Below, piece by piece: positions 19,117-28,540 of a DNA stretch of 64,000 nucleotides (within the stretch, counting starts at the first letter, position 1; the number at the start of each line of letters is the position of its first letter). Origin of the DNA: Hungatella sp. (lineage in GTDB: Bacteria > Bacillota > Clostridia > Lachnospirales > Lachnospiraceae); assembly GCA_009712635.1 (NCBI GenBank), contig WASS01000002.1:1-64000 (forward strand). Direction: 5' to 3'. The translations under genes and the position numbers were made by a program. Under the pieces are notes generated by a model. That model worked only from the letters and a program-made list of their open reading frames with translations. It did no database searches and was not told where the DNA came from.

Positions 19117-20883
19117 CTATGCGTTTCGTTCTATGACAGAATCATAAAAGCTATCAATCTGTTTTTTATAGTCATCAAATAGATCCAGCCTGTCGTTAGG
19201 CACATCGTATTTCAGAGATATAATCTTATCAAAGACAGGATCTTCTTTCAGGACAGACATGGGCATTCCCATAGAAACCAGGGAACGGGATTTTTTATAT
19301 AGATAGAGAATTAAGTCCATCATCTTAAACTGCTTTTCCATAGGAACGCAGGTGTCGTCCTTATGGAAGGCATTCTGCTGTAAAAATCCGATTCGAATGA
19401 CCTTGGCAATCTCTAAAATCAGCTTTTGATCATCCGGAAGCATATCTCCGCCAATCAGCTTTACAATCTCCATCAGACTGCTTTCCTGTGTCAGGATAAA
19501 TACCATACGGTTTCTGTAATCCACAAACTTTTTATCTACCTTTTCCAGGTACCAGGGAGCCAGATCCGTTAAATACTCGGAATAGCTGCTAAGCCAGTGA
19601 ATTGCCGGGAAATGACGCTCGTTGGCCAGATTCCGGTCAAGACCCCAGAAGCATCGGACAAAACGTTTTGTGTTCTGTGTTACGGGCTCTGAGAAATCGC
19701 CTCCCTGAGGAGAAACTGCGCCGATAATCGTAACGGAGCCTTCTGTTCCGTTGATATTCTGCATCATACCTGCACGCTCGTAGAAAGCGGATAAACGTGA
19801 GGCTAAGTAAGCAGGAAAGCCTTCTTCTGCAGGCATCTCCTCCAGACGGCCGGATAATTCACGAAGAGCCTCTGCCCACCTGGAGGTGGAATCTGCCATG
19901 ATGGCAACGTGATATCCCATATCACGGTAGTATTCTGCCAGCGTAAGACCGGAATAAAGGCTGGCCTCACGGGCAGCTACCGGCATATTGGAGGTGTTGG
20001 CAATCAACGTAGTCCGGTCCATTAAGGGGTTGCCGGAACGGGGGTCGATTAATTGTGAGAATTCTTCCAGTACCTGAGTCATCTCGTTGCCGCGCTCTCC
20101 GCAGCCGATATAGATAATGATATCAGCATCCGACCATTTGGCAATCTGATGCTGAGTCATGGTTTTACCAGTACCAAAACCTCCCGGGATACAGGCAGTA
20201 CCGCCCTTGGCAAGAGGGAAGAGGGTATCAATAATTCTCTGTCCTGTGATCAGCGGTTTGGTTGCCGGATATCGTTTTAATGTAGGCCTTGGAACGCGGA
20301 TGGGCCACTTCTGTGTCATTGTCAGCTGTTTTTCTGTTCCGTCAGTAAGCTTTAGTGTAATAATTGGGTCAGATATGGTATAATCGCCGTCTTCTGCCAC
20401 ATCAAGTACGATTCCCTCCACATCAGGGGGTATCATTACCTTGTGAACGATGGCAGGCGTTTCCGGTACTTCTGCGATAATTGCGCCAGGAAGTAAATGG
20501 TCGCCTTTTTTAACCGTAATATGAGTCTTCCAGAGCTTCCCGGTATCAAGGGAATCTACGTGGATTCCTCTGTCAATATAAGCGCCTCCTGTTTTTGCAA
20601 TCTCGCTTAAGGGGCGTTCGATACCATCAAAAATATTGTTAAGAATTCCAGGGGCCAGAGTTACTGAAACAGGGTAGCCTGTGGAGGTGACTGTTTCCCC
20701 AGGTTTTATACCGCTGGTCTCCTCGTAAACCTGAACGATGGTGCGGCGGTCTGTAAGTCCGATTACTTCGCCGACTAAATGATCTTTTCCCACATGGACC
20801 ATTTCATTCATTCTGAATCCGGGATCGCCCTTTAAATAAATGACGGGGCCGTTGATGCCGGAAATGGTGCCTGTATTAGTCAT
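19117..20883 (-). CDS. ntpA: V-type ATP synthase subunit A
   Basis: 588 residues, the catalytic subunit. Walker A is GGFGTGKT, Walker B and the arginine region follow ([34 protein letters not shown]). The 90-residue 'non-homologous' insertion between the barrel and the P-loop domain is present, as expected for A. The start overlaps the end of subunit E by 8 bp behind GGGAGGT. It hydrolyses or makes ATP coupled to ion flow through the membrane ring. Confidence 0.95.
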   Translation of the reverse strand: MTNTGTISGINGPVIYLKGDPGFRMNEMVHVGKDHLVGEVIGLTDRRTIVQVYEETSGIKPGETVTSTGYPVSVTLAPGILNNIFDGIERPLSEIAKTGGAYIDRGIHVDSLDTGKLWKTHITVKKGDHLLPGAIIAEVPETPAIVHKVMIPPDVEGIVLDVAEDGDYTISDPIITLKLTDGTEKQLTMTQKWPIRVPRPTLKRYPATKPLITGQRIIDTLFPLAKGGTACIPGGFGTGKTMTQHQIAKWSDADIIIYIGCGERGNEMTQVLEEFSQLIDPRSGNPLMDRTTLIANTSNMPVAAREASLYSGLTLAEYYRDMGYHVAIMADSTSRWAEALRELSGRLEEMPAEEGFPAYLASRLSAFYERAGMMQNINGTEGSVTIIGAVSPQGGDFSEPVTQNTKRFVRCFWGLDRNLANERHFPAIHWLSSYSEYLTDLAPWYLEKVDKKFVDYRNRMVFILTQESSLMEIVKLIGGDMLPDDQKLILEIAKVIRIGFLQQNAFHKDDTCVPMEKQFKMMDLILYLYKKSRSLVSMGMPMSVLKEDPVFDKIISLKYDVPNDRLDLFDDYKKQIDSFYDSVIERNA

Positions 20884-21478
20884 TTTCCGTACCTCCCATC
20901 AAATCTTTTATATTAAACCGGAAATCCCGTTTTGCCTCTGCCAGTTTTGTCTGGAAGGAGTTATCAATTAAAATGTGTCTGTTAGGAATCACGGCTCTTG
21001 TTCCGCCCATGAATGAATACTCACTGACCCGGATATCAGCGCTTTCCGGTAAGGACAGGCTCCTGATTTTTTCCTCGTCAGCAGGATCAATGTAGATGGT
21101 AATAAATTCTTTTCCAGCCAGTTCCTTTGCTTCCCTGATTTCTTTTTCAATCAGCTCTGTATACTGGGTGGTGTTCCTGAAATGATTCACCATCTCCTCT
21201 AACTCCTGAAACAGTTTTTCTTTTAATTCATCTTGTTTTTTTCCAAATTCACGCTTTGTGCCGATCTGCTCTAAGGAGAGCTGTTTGTTAATCTCCCGTT
21301 CGATCTGCTCGCTTTCTGATGCCACCTGCTGTTTGGCTCTGCGTTTTGCATCCTCTTGATGTTCTGAAAAGGTCTGCTCTAGGGCAGTGGTATATTCATC
21401 AAGCATCTTTGCACTGCGGGACCTGGCATCTTCCATACAAAACTCAAGGAAGTGCTGCAATTTTTCCTCAGTTGTCAA
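20876..21478 (-). CDS. ntpE: V-type ATP synthase subunit E
   Basis: About 200 residues. A long charged coiled coil (residues 1-95, EEKLQHFLEFC...KQQVASESEQIEREINKQ) followed by a compact C-domain (IYIDPADEEKIRSL...GGTRAVIPNRHILIDNSFQTKLAE) that contacts the head: the peripheral stalk subunit. A TTG at 21478 sits 6 nt behind AGAGGTGG and is preferred over a GTG 9 nt further upstream. Confidence 0.88.
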   Translation of the reverse strand: MTTEEKLQHFLEFCMEDARSRSAKMLDEYTTALEQTFSEHQEDAKRRAKQQVASESEQIEREINKQLSLEQIGTKREFGKKQDELKEKLFQELEEMVNHFRNTTQYTELIEKEIREAKELAGKEFITIYIDPADEEKIRSLSLPESADIRVSEYSFMGGTRAVIPNRHILIDNSFQTKLAEAKRDFRFNIKDLMGGTEND

Positions 21479-21494
21479 GATGACCACCTCTTTC

Positions 21495-21803
21495 TTATAG
21501 TTTTAATCCGATTGCTTCGTTGACATAGTCCGTGATAAAGTTGGGCTTGCGGCCAGTACCGTGGCGGTCAGGGATTTCGATAATTAACGGCAGCTTGCGG
21601 TTTAATTTTACATCATTAATGATGTCGGGAAATGCTTTCCCGAATTTTTCCGTCAAGAGGATGATCCCGATCTCTTTGTCGGCCAGAACCTTATCAAGCT
21701 GGCTTTTCAATTCTGCTTTTTCGTGAACGACAGCGCCTTCCACACCGGCCAGTCTCATACCTGTCCAGGTATCCACATTGTCGCTGATCAGATACATTTT
21801 CAT
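21495..21803 (-). CDS. ntpG: V-type ATP synthase subunit F
   Basis: 102 residues with a small Rossmann-like fold (MYLISDNVDTWTGMRLAGVEGAVV ... IGIILLTEKFGKAF ... PLIIEIPDRHG). Binds the central shaft with D. It starts 3 bp after subunit K, so it is translationally coupled; an alternative ATG lies two codons in. In Enterococcus hirae nomenclature this is NtpG. Confidence 0.88.
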   Translation of the reverse strand: MKMYLISDNVDTWTGMRLAGVEGAVVHEKAELKSQLDKVLADKEIGIILLTEKFGKAFPDIINDVKLNRKLPLIIEIPDRHGTGRKPNFITDYVNEAIGLKL

Positions 21804-21806
21804 AAA

Positions 21807-22238
21807 TTATAATTTACCTAAGATCATAAAGGATATGATCAGGCCATAAAGACAAACACCTTCGGCAAGACCTACGAAGATCAGTGATTTACCAAGTATG
21901 GAGCCATCCTCGCTGATGGCGCCCAGTGCTGCGCTTGCTGCAGCGGAAACAGCAATACCACCGCCGATGCAGGCAAGACCGGTAGAAAGAGCGGCAGCCA
22001 GATATCCCATTCCTGCAACACCGGCAGAAGCATTTGCAGCGGTTTCTGCAGCCTGTGCCTGGCCGTTAAAGAGAAAAATACCGGATACGGCAATGGTGCC
22101 AAGAAACAGAAGTAAGTTAATTCCCAGCGCCTTTTTATAGCGCCCTTTTGATTTCTCCCCCATGGCAAAAGCTCCGAACGGGATTGCAATGCTTAAAAGT
22201 AATGCAGCTGCTAATGTTATTTTTACTAATGTTGACAT
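21807..22238 (-). CDS. ntpK: V-type ATP synthase subunit K (proteolipid ring)
   Basis: 143 residues, four membrane helices, the ion-carrying rotor ring. Only the second hairpin has the ion-binding carboxylate (GLAEGVCLYGLIIS). The helices lack the Gln and Thr-Gln partners that form the Na+ site of E. hirae NtpK. Proton coupling is therefore more likely than sodium coupling, an inference from alignment by eye. A Gly/Ala-rich packing face (ALSTGLACIGGGIAVSAAASAALG) is clear. Confidence 0.92.
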   Translation of the reverse strand: MSTLVKITLAAALLLSIAIPFGAFAMGEKSKGRYKKALGINLLLFLGTIAVSGIFLFNGQAQAAETAANASAGVAGMGYLAAALSTGLACIGGGIAVSAAASAALGAISEDGSILGKSLIFVGLAEGVCLYGLIISFMILGKL

Positions 22239-22259
22239 ATTGGTTTCCTCCTGAAATAA

Positions 22260-24188
22260 TTAATTTTTCTTTCCGTAAGGTTTAAATGCACGGCCGGTTC
22301 CACGGTAAAAACGGCTGAATAATTCATAATATTCCAGACGAAGGACCTGAATTCCTACAATCAGTCCTTCCATACCGCAGACAAATAAGTTGCCTAAGAT
22401 CACTCCAATCCAGTTGGGGTTACCGGCCTCTGCTCCGGAAAGCATTAATACAACTCCCATCATGGCAGCATGGCTGATTGCAAAAGCCCCCACTCTGACA
22501 AAGGAAAGTGTATTGGAAAAATAGCTTAAGAGAACTTCAAACAGTTCGAAAAATCCCTGTATAACAAACATACCCCTGCCTTCCGACAGTACTGCCGCTT
22601 TGCGCTCTAACAAGGCGGTAAGCGGTTCTTTAAAGAATATAAGGAGCAGCGGAAGTCCGAACATTAACAATAAAATAGTGGATGCCGGAATTGGATTGCC
22701 TGTCATATATAGAACAATGGTAAGGACAAGGCTTGCATAAAAGACAAGTCCTGCGGCACCGTTGGTATCAAAAAACGTTCGCTCCGGATCATGTGACCGG
22801 ATGCTGTTTATGATATTTAAAATCATAGTAAGAAGTATAATCCCCATACCAATGCAAATTGCAGCAATGAATACGGTATTCAGTTTACCGATAAACGGCA
22901 GATTGGTCATATGCTCCATTGGACGAAGCCATACGGCATGTATTACATCTTCAAATCCAAAGACGCTGCCGAACAGGAATCCGAATATGGTGGAAAAGAA
23001 TCCGCAGCAGGATATGATGGCAGCCAGGCTGACCTTTTTCAGACGGAAAAGAAGAAATCCGCCAAAGAGGAGGCAAAGCCCCTGACCAACATCCCCGAAC
23101 ATGAAGCCAAACAGGAACGAATAAGTAATTCCAATAAGGATCGTAGGATCGATCTCATTATATGCCGGAAGACCGTACATTTTTATAAACAGTTCAAATG
23201 GCTGAAATAACCGGGGATTTAAAAGCTTTGTGGGAGGATCGCTCATAATGTTACTGTGGTCATCTTCCACGATGCAGAAAGTCTTCTCGTCATTGGAGAT
23301 TTCTTTCTGGAATGCTTTGGCATCCCGGAAGCTCATCCAGCCGCAGAGAATATAAAAGGTATTGATATTCTGCTTGGTGCAGGCAGCAAGCTTTCTTACA
23401 TTAAAATTAGTGGAAAACGTTTCCAGACGGTTTAGTCCGGATAGTAGATCGATCCGTCTTGTCTCCAGTATCTGCGCAAGATTCTTTTTAACGGCATTTT
23501 GTTCTGTCTCAAGCACCTTTATTTTGTCCTGCAGGGTATGAATGGCATCGGAAGGAGTTCCTTTATATTCGTCAGGCACAAAGAAACGTTCGAAATGCAT
23601 GGACGAATAGATAGCATCAATCTGATTCGAGATTGTATCTGGGACAAAGTAAACCAGCCAGACATATTCTGAATCTTCCCGGCATTTATAAAGGACTGTG
23701 TCTATGGTGTCATAAACGTAGCTTTCGAACTTGTTATAGTATTCATGTAAAATTCGTCCGAAACGGAATTTGATGTACTTAAAATGTAATATGGAGCTCA
23801 AATCGTAATTCAGTCCCGTAAACGGTATTATTTTTTCCAGAGACTGGTTTAAGGTATCGATTTTTTCCTGATATTCTGCCTGTGCAGTGGTCAGCTCTTC
23901 CACCTGAGATCCGATTTCCTCAACCGTTCTGACCGCTTCTTCAATTGATACATCCTTTAAGTCTGTATTTGCAATGTTATCAGGAAGAAGTCTGGACAAC
24001 TCCTGGGCGCGCTGATATGTGTCCTTATATGGATTGGTTTCGATATAAGGCCGTAAATCTTTTACCGTTTTCAGCTCGGACAACGCGTTCTCTAAATGAA
24101 TCTCATATTTGGACAGATAGGTATCTATGACCCGGTCAATATCTTCTTTCGGTCCGGTAATACTTAAAAACTTCATTTTTTCAATCAC
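22260..24188 (-). CDS. ntpI: V-type ATP synthase subunit I
   Basis: 642 residues. The N-terminal half (1-330) is a cytoplasmic coiled-coil/alpha-beta arm that joins the peripheral stalks. The C-terminal half has about eight membrane helices (from YSFLFGFMFGDVGQGL onwards) and forms the ion half-channels beside the K ring. The FGDVGQG and NTLSFVRVGAFAISHAAMM motifs are family hallmarks, the latter with the essential Arg. The start is uncertain by a few codons. Confidence 0.92.
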   Translation of the reverse strand: MIEKMKFLSITGPKEDIDRVIDTYLSKYEIHLENALSELKTVKDLRPYIETNPYKDTYQRAQELSRLLPDNIANTDLKDVSIEEAVRTVEEIGSQVEELTTAQAEYQEKIDTLNQSLEKIIPFTGLNYDLSSILHFKYIKFRFGRILHEYYNKFESYVYDTIDTVLYKCREDSEYVWLVYFVPDTISNQIDAIYSSMHFERFFVPDEYKGTPSDAIHTLQDKIKVLETEQNAVKKNLAQILETRRIDLLSGLNRLETFSTNFNVRKLAACTKQNINTFYILCGWMSFRDAKAFQKEISNDEKTFCIVEDDHSNIMSDPPTKLLNPRLFQPFELFIKMYGLPAYNEIDPTILIGITYSFLFGFMFGDVGQGLCLLFGGFLLFRLKKVSLAAIISCCGFFSTIFGFLFGSVFGFEDVIHAVWLRPMEHMTNLPFIGKLNTVFIAAICIGMGIILLTMILNIINSIRSHDPERTFFDTNGAAGLVFYASLVLTIVLYMTGNPIPASTILLLMFGLPLLLIFFKEPLTALLERKAAVLSEGRGMFVIQGFFELFEVLLSYFSNTLSFVRVGAFAISHAAMMGVVLMLSGAEAGNPNWIGVILGNLFVCGMEGLIVGIQVLRLEYYELFSRFYRGTGRAFKPYGKKN

Positions 24189-24205
24189 AGGAAAAGCTAC
24201 CCCCT

Positions 24206-25252
24206 TTACTGTTTAACTACATAGGAGATAATTTCTTCCGGCTTCAGCTGATACCGGATACTCTCTATGAGTGTTATTATTTTTTGAATTTCCTCCTCCT
24301 TTAAATAAAGATAGGAATTTAATGTTGCAATGGAATAAGGATTCTGTCTGCTAGTGGAACGGTATATCTTATCAAGAACCTCACTGGTAAGCTGCTCTAA
24401 GTCCGGTTTCTCCCTTACATCCATATCTGCCTTCTGACCGTAATAGGTATTTTTAAGGACAGCAAAAAATTCATCCATTGTCCCGGATTCTACCAGCTTC
24501 GCAGTCTGATCCTTTTTTAAATGATAATGAAAAGGAATAAGAAGTGCATAGATATCAGCGGATTGTAAGTGGTAATATTTAAGAGAACGGTATATCCACT
24601 GAATATTAAGCAAATCCAGTTTGCTGCCAAAACACTGAATTAAAAGTTCCTGTGACTTTTTGTTTAAGTATTTACTCATTACTTTCCAGATTGTTTTAAA
24701 ATAAAGAAGATCCAGATGTACTTCATAATCGAACAGTGTGGTTTCGGTTCCCTCTTCTAAATGGATCAGAAGATCGTAGTAAATGGAGCCCTCCAGATTT
24801 GCAATAAATTCATGTAAATTTGCGGAAGAGGAAAGCTTCAATAAGTCCAGTTTAGAGTGTTTGAAAAAAAAGTCCCTGAATACGGAAAGATCGATATCCA
24901 GCTGGTTTCGTCCCATGGCGTTACGGAAACATTTCTTCAGGATATCGATTTCAAAGTGCATAAAATATAAGTCAAGGAATTTACGCTGTGTTAGGTTGGA
25001 AAAACGGTAGAGCTTTGCAAAATCCTGGTACAGTGACAGGATAAGCCGCTGTTCAATCGCACCCCGGTGAAGTTTTTCGTCATCCACATCGGAAAACAAG
25101 CCCTCATAGGCTTTTAAATGTCTTAAATACTCCACTGCATCGGAAACTGTATCAAGAGCAGCCATATCACGGAACTGGCTGTCGGAGATCAGATGGCTTT
25201 CCATCGCCCGTACCTTGGTTGTCAAACCGCTGTAGGATAACAGATTTCCCAT
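24206..25252 (-). CDS. ntpC: V-type ATP synthase subunit C
   Basis: 348 residues, all helical, the funnel-shaped socket between the rotor shaft and the K ring (equivalent to eukaryotic subunit d). The N-terminus YSGLTTKVRAMESHLISDSQFRDMA and the C-terminus YLYLKEEEIQKIITLIESIRY(Q)L are typical. It lies 17 bp upstream of subunit I and 4 bp downstream of the small stalk gene. Confidence 0.88.
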   Translation of the reverse strand: MGNLLSYSGLTTKVRAMESHLISDSQFRDMAALDTVSDAVEYLRHLKAYEGLFSDVDDEKLHRGAIEQRLILSLYQDFAKLYRFSNLTQRKFLDLYFMHFEIDILKKCFRNAMGRNQLDIDLSVFRDFFFKHSKLDLLKLSSSANLHEFIANLEGSIYYDLLIHLEEGTETTLFDYEVHLDLLYFKTIWKVMSKYLNKKSQELLIQCFGSKLDLLNIQWIYRSLKYYHLQSADIYALLIPFHYHLKKDQTAKLVESGTMDEFFAVLKNTYYGQKADMDVREKPDLEQLTSEVLDKIYRSTSRQNPYSIATLNSYLYLKEEEIQKIITLIESIRYQLKPEEIISYVVKQ

Positions 25253-25256
25253 GGAA

Positions 25257-25568
25257 TCACTCCTTTATCATGTTATTGAATAGTTCCTCTGCATATTGGG
25301 TATGATGGACTTCGAAGTTTTTTTCCATAGCCTTGAGGATTTCCTGCAATTCATCCCGCTGTTTCTTTAAGCGTTGATTCATCTTGATTTCCATACCTGC
25401 TTTCAGTTTCTCTATTTCTTTTTCTGTTTCATGTTCCAGCTGGGCATCAAATGCAGCAGTGCGTTCATCCATTTCTTTTGCAAACGCTTTTTTCTGTTCA
25501 TTGGCATGTTCCATGATGGAAGTGGCAGCTGATTCGATCTCAGATATTTTATCAATCACAACATCCAT
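25257..25568 (-). CDS. ntpF: V-type ATP synthase stalk subunit G/H
   Basis: 103 residues, almost entirely charged coiled coil (SAATSIMEHANEQKKAFAKEMDERTAAFDAQLEHETEKEIEKLK). First gene of the operon with an AAAGGAGG site. Its position and composition fit the second peripheral-stalk chain that pairs with subunit E. Naming differs between systems (NtpF, subunit H or G). Confidence 0.78.
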   Translation of the reverse strand: MDVVIDKISEIESAATSIMEHANEQKKAFAKEMDERTAAFDAQLEHETEKEIEKLKAGMEIKMNQRLKKQRDELQEILKAMEKNFEVHHTQYAEELFNNMIKE

Positions 25569-25743
25569 TTCTTTGCCCTCCTTTTGTGAATAGTGAACTA
25601 AATAAAAAGGTTCTAATTATTAATAATACTACAATTAAAAAAAATTTCCATAGTAATTTGTAAAAAATCAATTAGAAGACTGAATTTTAACATAAATATA
25701 AGGTATGCATAGGATACTTTACTTATGCATTATATACATAAAA

Positions 25744-25783
25744 AAGCGAAGACCAAAAGCAGCCTGCTTTTGATTCTTCGCTT
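25744..25783 (-). terminator. Terminator of DUF4145/SH3 gene
   Basis: Long stem AAGCGAAG / CTTCGCTT enclosing an inner AAAAGCAG / CTGCTTTT stem, directly after the minus-strand gene at 25791. The AT-rich stretch up to 25568 should hold the V-ATPase promoter; no unambiguous match was found. Confidence 0.75.
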
Positions 25784-25790
25784 AATAATA

Positions 25791-26870
25791 TTATTGACCT
25801 GCGGCTTTCGTGGTTTCGGAAGCCGATTCTGATTCTGATTTACCAGTTCCTTCCGTGACGGTTAAAAATTCTGTTGCCACATAGGCCTGCTTCCCTTCAA
25901 ACGTGATAACGGTCCATTTATCATCATAGGTATCAACATACTCAACAACAGTACCAGACGCAAGGCTTCCAAGTTTTGTGCTGTCGGAAGCAGGTTTGGA
26001 CCGTACATTAAGTTTACTTTTAGTTGTATAAACTTTCGGAGGCTCTGTTTCTGTTTCCGCAGGTTCAGTGACAACTTCTGCAGTAGTAGATATAGGTTCT
26101 GTAGTTACTTCTGAAGAAATTTCTGTAGGTACAGTTTCATTCTTTTTATCTTTCCCTGGTATCAGCTTTACAATAATCAGAACGACAACAAAAAGAAGTA
26201 AAAATATAAGAAGCGGCTTTAATAAACCGGATAAATCAGAACGTCTATTTTTAATTCGGCGTCGGCTTCTGTTTTGAGGAGCCGGACGTCTGTCATTTCT
26301 TGGGGCAGTGCCCTGAGGTGATCTTTGACCTGATCTGGAACCAGAACTTTGAGGCGCTCTGCGGGAAGAACCGGTATTGGCTCGTTGAGGCGTTCCTGTC
26401 CTTCTTGGCTCGTCTGCAGTAGCGGCAGTTCTCTGGGAGGCAGCTCTTGATGCGATGGGTGCCGCCTGTACACCTGCAGTGCGTGGTTTCTGGGCTTGTG
26501 AACCCTGATTGCTTTTATGAAATGCGTTTGTAAAGGCAGTAACTTCAATAGAAATCAGTTTACAGGCTTCTGACGCATCATAGGGGCTGTCATTGCCTTC
26601 ATGTACTGCTTTATTACCAAGTACCCGGATCCGATGATAGTGATCTTTGACCGTCTGGGAAATAAATCGTCCTTCATATAACTGGTCAATGCTGTCTGCC
26701 AGATCGGTTTCCACAATCAAAGCCTTTTCGGCAAGAAAATGAATCATATATTCCAGAGTCTGACGGGCTTTGATCATGACCATGTTATACTGCTTCTGGT
26801 TCATAAGTGCCTCGGTTTCCCTCAAACCCTGCTGGATTTTGATCCAGAGACTGTTATCTGTAGTTCCCAT
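25791..26870 (-). CDS. DUF4145 membrane protein with C-terminal SH3 domain
   Basis: 359 residues. N-terminal DUF4145-like helical domain (LWIKIQQGLRETEALMNQKQYNMVMIKARQTLEYMIHFLAEK ... HEGNDSPYDASEA). Then a disordered, Arg/Ser/Gln/Pro-rich linker (about 130-205), one membrane helix (LLKPLLIFLLLFVVVLIIVKL), a Thr/Glu-rich spacer, and an extracytoplasmic bacterial SH3 domain (SKLNVRSKPASDSTKLGSLASGTVVEYV...). The topology joins an intracellular sensor-like domain to a wall-binding domain. The role is unknown. Start 26870 follows AAAGGAGG. Confidence 0.7.
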   Translation of the reverse strand: MGTTDNSLWIKIQQGLRETEALMNQKQYNMVMIKARQTLEYMIHFLAEKALIVETDLADSIDQLYEGRFISQTVKDHYHRIRVLGNKAVHEGNDSPYDASEACKLISIEVTAFTNAFHKSNQGSQAQKPRTAGVQAAPIASRAASQRTAATADEPRRTGTPQRANTGSSRRAPQSSGSRSGQRSPQGTAPRNDRRPAPQNRSRRRIKNRRSDLSGLLKPLLIFLLLFVVVLIIVKLIPGKDKKNETVPTEISSEVTTEPISTTAEVVTEPAETETEPPKVYTTKSKLNVRSKPASDSTKLGSLASGTVVEYVDTYDDKWTVITFEGKQAYVATEFLTVTEGTGKSESESASETTKAAGQ

Positions 26871-27199
26871 GTATTTCCTCCTTTGCAAAACGGTTCTATC
26901 CTAATATACAGACATTATACTAGATTATAGTAAATTGCGCACCTGTTATTTTATTGTTTTTGAATTTGTAAGAGAAAATTAAAAAATATACAGGGAGTAC
27001 CTATTAAAGTGCTCCCTGTATATTAATGTTAACTGTGACAATATTTTATACCTATGCTAGAACAATGACATTGCAAAGACACCAGAAATGAACGGCTGAA
27101 TACAACTTGCGCACGTAACTCCATTTATGATACAATCTATCTGCCATGCACCCATTAAGGCTGTAAATAGGAAAGATGATTAATTGGAGGAATAAAGAT
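26871..27199. other. Intergenic region with strong hairpin
   Basis: Divergent gap holding the promoters of the DUF4145 gene and trmB. A strong imperfect inverted repeat at 26986-27023 (arms starting ATATACAGGGAG and ending CTCCCTGTATAT, 8-nt loop) is the only marked structure. With no convergent gene ends here, it may be a small RNA or a leftover terminator. Confidence 0.45.
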
Positions 27200-27835
27200 A
27201 TGAGGCTACGTCACATCCCCGGCTCGGAAGAGGAAATCGCCACGAGTCCTTATGTAGTTCAGGATCCAACCGGGAAGAGAGGATGCTGGAAGGAAGTATT
27301 TGGTAATGATAACCCAATAGAAATAGAAATAGGCATGGGGAAAGGCCGCTTTATCATGGATCTGGCCGCGCTTCATCCAGAAATCAATTATGTGGGAATT
27401 GAACGGTACCCAAGCGTTTTGCTTCGTGGATTACAAAAACGGGCTGATCTGGAGCTGGACAACATTTATTTCATGTGTGTAGACGCCAAAAATCTGGCTG
27501 AAATTTATGCGCCGGGAGAGGTTGAAAAAATCTATCTCAATTTTTCGGACCCATGGCCAAAGGATCGTCATGAGAAGCGCAGGCTTACTTCTGAAGATTT
27601 TATGACAGTGTATAATCAGATTTTAAGACCAGATGGAGTCGTAGAATTTAAAACTGATAACAGGGGATTGTTTGATTATTCGATGGAAGCCATTCCAAGA
27701 GCAGGTTGGAAGATCAAAGACTTCACATATGATTTGCATCATAGTGAAATGGGAATCGGGAATGTAATGACGGAATATGAAGAAAAATTTTCATCAAAAG
27801 GAAATCCTATTTATAAGCTGATTGCCTGTCGATAA
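27200..27835 (+). CDS. trmB: tRNA (guanine-N7-)-methyltransferase
   Basis: 211 residues from the ATG 9 nt behind TTGGAGG. Makes m7G46 in tRNA with S-adenosylmethionine. Motif I is IEIGMGKGRF, followed by YVGIERYPSVL, the INLNFSDPWPK-type motif (here YLNFSDPWPKDRHEKRRL) and EFKTDNRGLF. Length and motifs match TrmB of Firmicutes. A terminator follows at 27851. Confidence 0.93.
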   Translation: MRLRHIPGSEEEIATSPYVVQDPTGKRGCWKEVFGNDNPIEIEIGMGKGRFIMDLAALHPEINYVGIERYPSVLLRGLQKRADLELDNIYFMCVDAKNLAEIYAPGEVEKIYLNFSDPWPKDRHEKRRLTSEDFMTVYNQILRPDGVVEFKTDNRGLFDYSMEAIPRAGWKIKDFTYDLHHSEMGIGNVMTEYEEKFSSKGNPIYKLIACR

Positions 27836-27850
27836 TCTAAAAAAATAATT

Positions 27851-27886
27851 ACCGGTCTTCTTTCTATAACCAGGAGGCCGGTTTTG
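27851..27886 (+). terminator. Terminator after trmB
   Basis: A 10-bp stem ACCGGTCTTC/GGAGGCCGGT with two G-U pairs, then TTTT. Confidence 0.7.
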
Positions 27887-27924
27887 CATATAATAAAGCA
27901 AAAGGTGAGGCAGGTGAGCGTACC

Positions 27925-28077
27925 ATGGGAATGAAAGATAAGGTAACAAATAAGCTTTTGCAGGCAACCAGCGATAAAACTGAGCTGAATAAGAAAATGC
28001 TCGCATGGAACAAATCTTTTGTGGAAGTGAACAAAACACTGGGTGGAAATATTAAAAAAAATACGAATAATAAATAA
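27925..28077 (+). CDS. Small basic protein, 50 residues
   Basis: A short ORF with a plausible GGTGAG ribosome binding site 7 nt upstream, sequence beginning MGMKDKVTNKLLQATSDKTE and rich in Lys and Asn. It has the look of a single amphipathic helix with a disordered tail. I do not recognise a family. Coding is supported only by the ribosome binding site and the uninterrupted frame between trmB and tRNA-Lys. Confidence 0.45.
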   Translation: MGMKDKVTNKLLQATSDKTELNKKMLAWNKSFVEVNKTLGGNIKKNTNNK

Positions 28078-28113
28078 ATTCGAAAAAGTTGTAAATATTT
28101 TGTAAAAAAGGTG

Positions 28114-28142
28114 TTGACTTTTGCTGAATACGGTTATATAAT
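28114..28142 (+). promoter_or_regulatory. Promoter of tRNA-Lys
   Basis: TTGACT and TATAAT, spacer 17 bp, 46 bp before the tRNA 5' end. Confidence 0.8.
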
Positions 28143-28188
28143 TACACACGTGCTTGAGACAAGAGCACACCGAAAAAACGAAAGACAA

Positions 28189-28261
28189 GCGCCTTTAGCT
28201 CAGTTGGTAGAGCAGTAGACTCTTAATCTATTTGTCCAGGGTTCGAGTCCCTGAAGGCGCA
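28189..28261 (+). tRNA. tRNA-Lys (anticodon CTT)
   Basis: A complete cloverleaf: acceptor GCGCCTT/AAGGCGC, D arm GCTC..GAGC, anticodon loop CTCTTAA with anticodon CTT, T arm CAGGG TTCGAGT CCCTG, discriminator A. CCA is not encoded. Its 3' half (from the anticodon loop) is the attachment site of the inovirus provirus and is repeated at 38122. Confidence 0.95.
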
Positions 28262-28326
28262 CTAAAAAAGTACTGGTTTTGCAGACGGAGAGCTGCGGGG
28301 TCGGTGCTTTTCCTTTGTGTAAAAAT
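28220..28326 (+). repeat. Attachment-site direct repeat, left copy (attL)
   Basis: 107 bp, identical base for base to 38122-38228. Runs from the tRNA-Lys anticodon loop through the tRNA end and 65 bp beyond. About 63 bp of weaker similarity continues on both sides (to about 28389 and 38290), including the AAAAAAGTACTGTC block that forms the left arm of the downstream terminator. Confidence 0.92.
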
Positions 28327-28374
28327 AATGGGTGGGAATCTATTTGTCCTTTGGGAAGGACTTGAGGGTAAAAA

Positions 28375-28424
28375 AAGTACTGTCGTTGACGGGCGGGAGC
28401 GTCGGGGGACAGTACTTCTTTTTG
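28375..28424 (+). terminator. Terminator downstream of tRNA-Lys
   Basis: A perfect 10-bp stem AAGTACTGTC/GACAGTACTT followed by CTTTTTG. It lies inside the provirus, so the phage DNA supplies the current terminator of the tRNA transcript. Nothing else is seen between it and 28541. Confidence 0.8.
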
Positions 28425-28540
28425 TTTCTGGAATTTATAAAGTATTAAATCTCAGTTTACCTGATTAATGGCAATAAAAAAACTACCAACCTAATATTGA
28501 TAGTTAGTAGTCCTTAAATAATAATTATAGAGATTGAAAT

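Noticed and set aside
26986-27023. A riboswitch ahead of trmB
   Set aside because: It is a single stem-loop far from the start codon, with no multi-helix core or terminator/antiterminator alternative that I could recognise.
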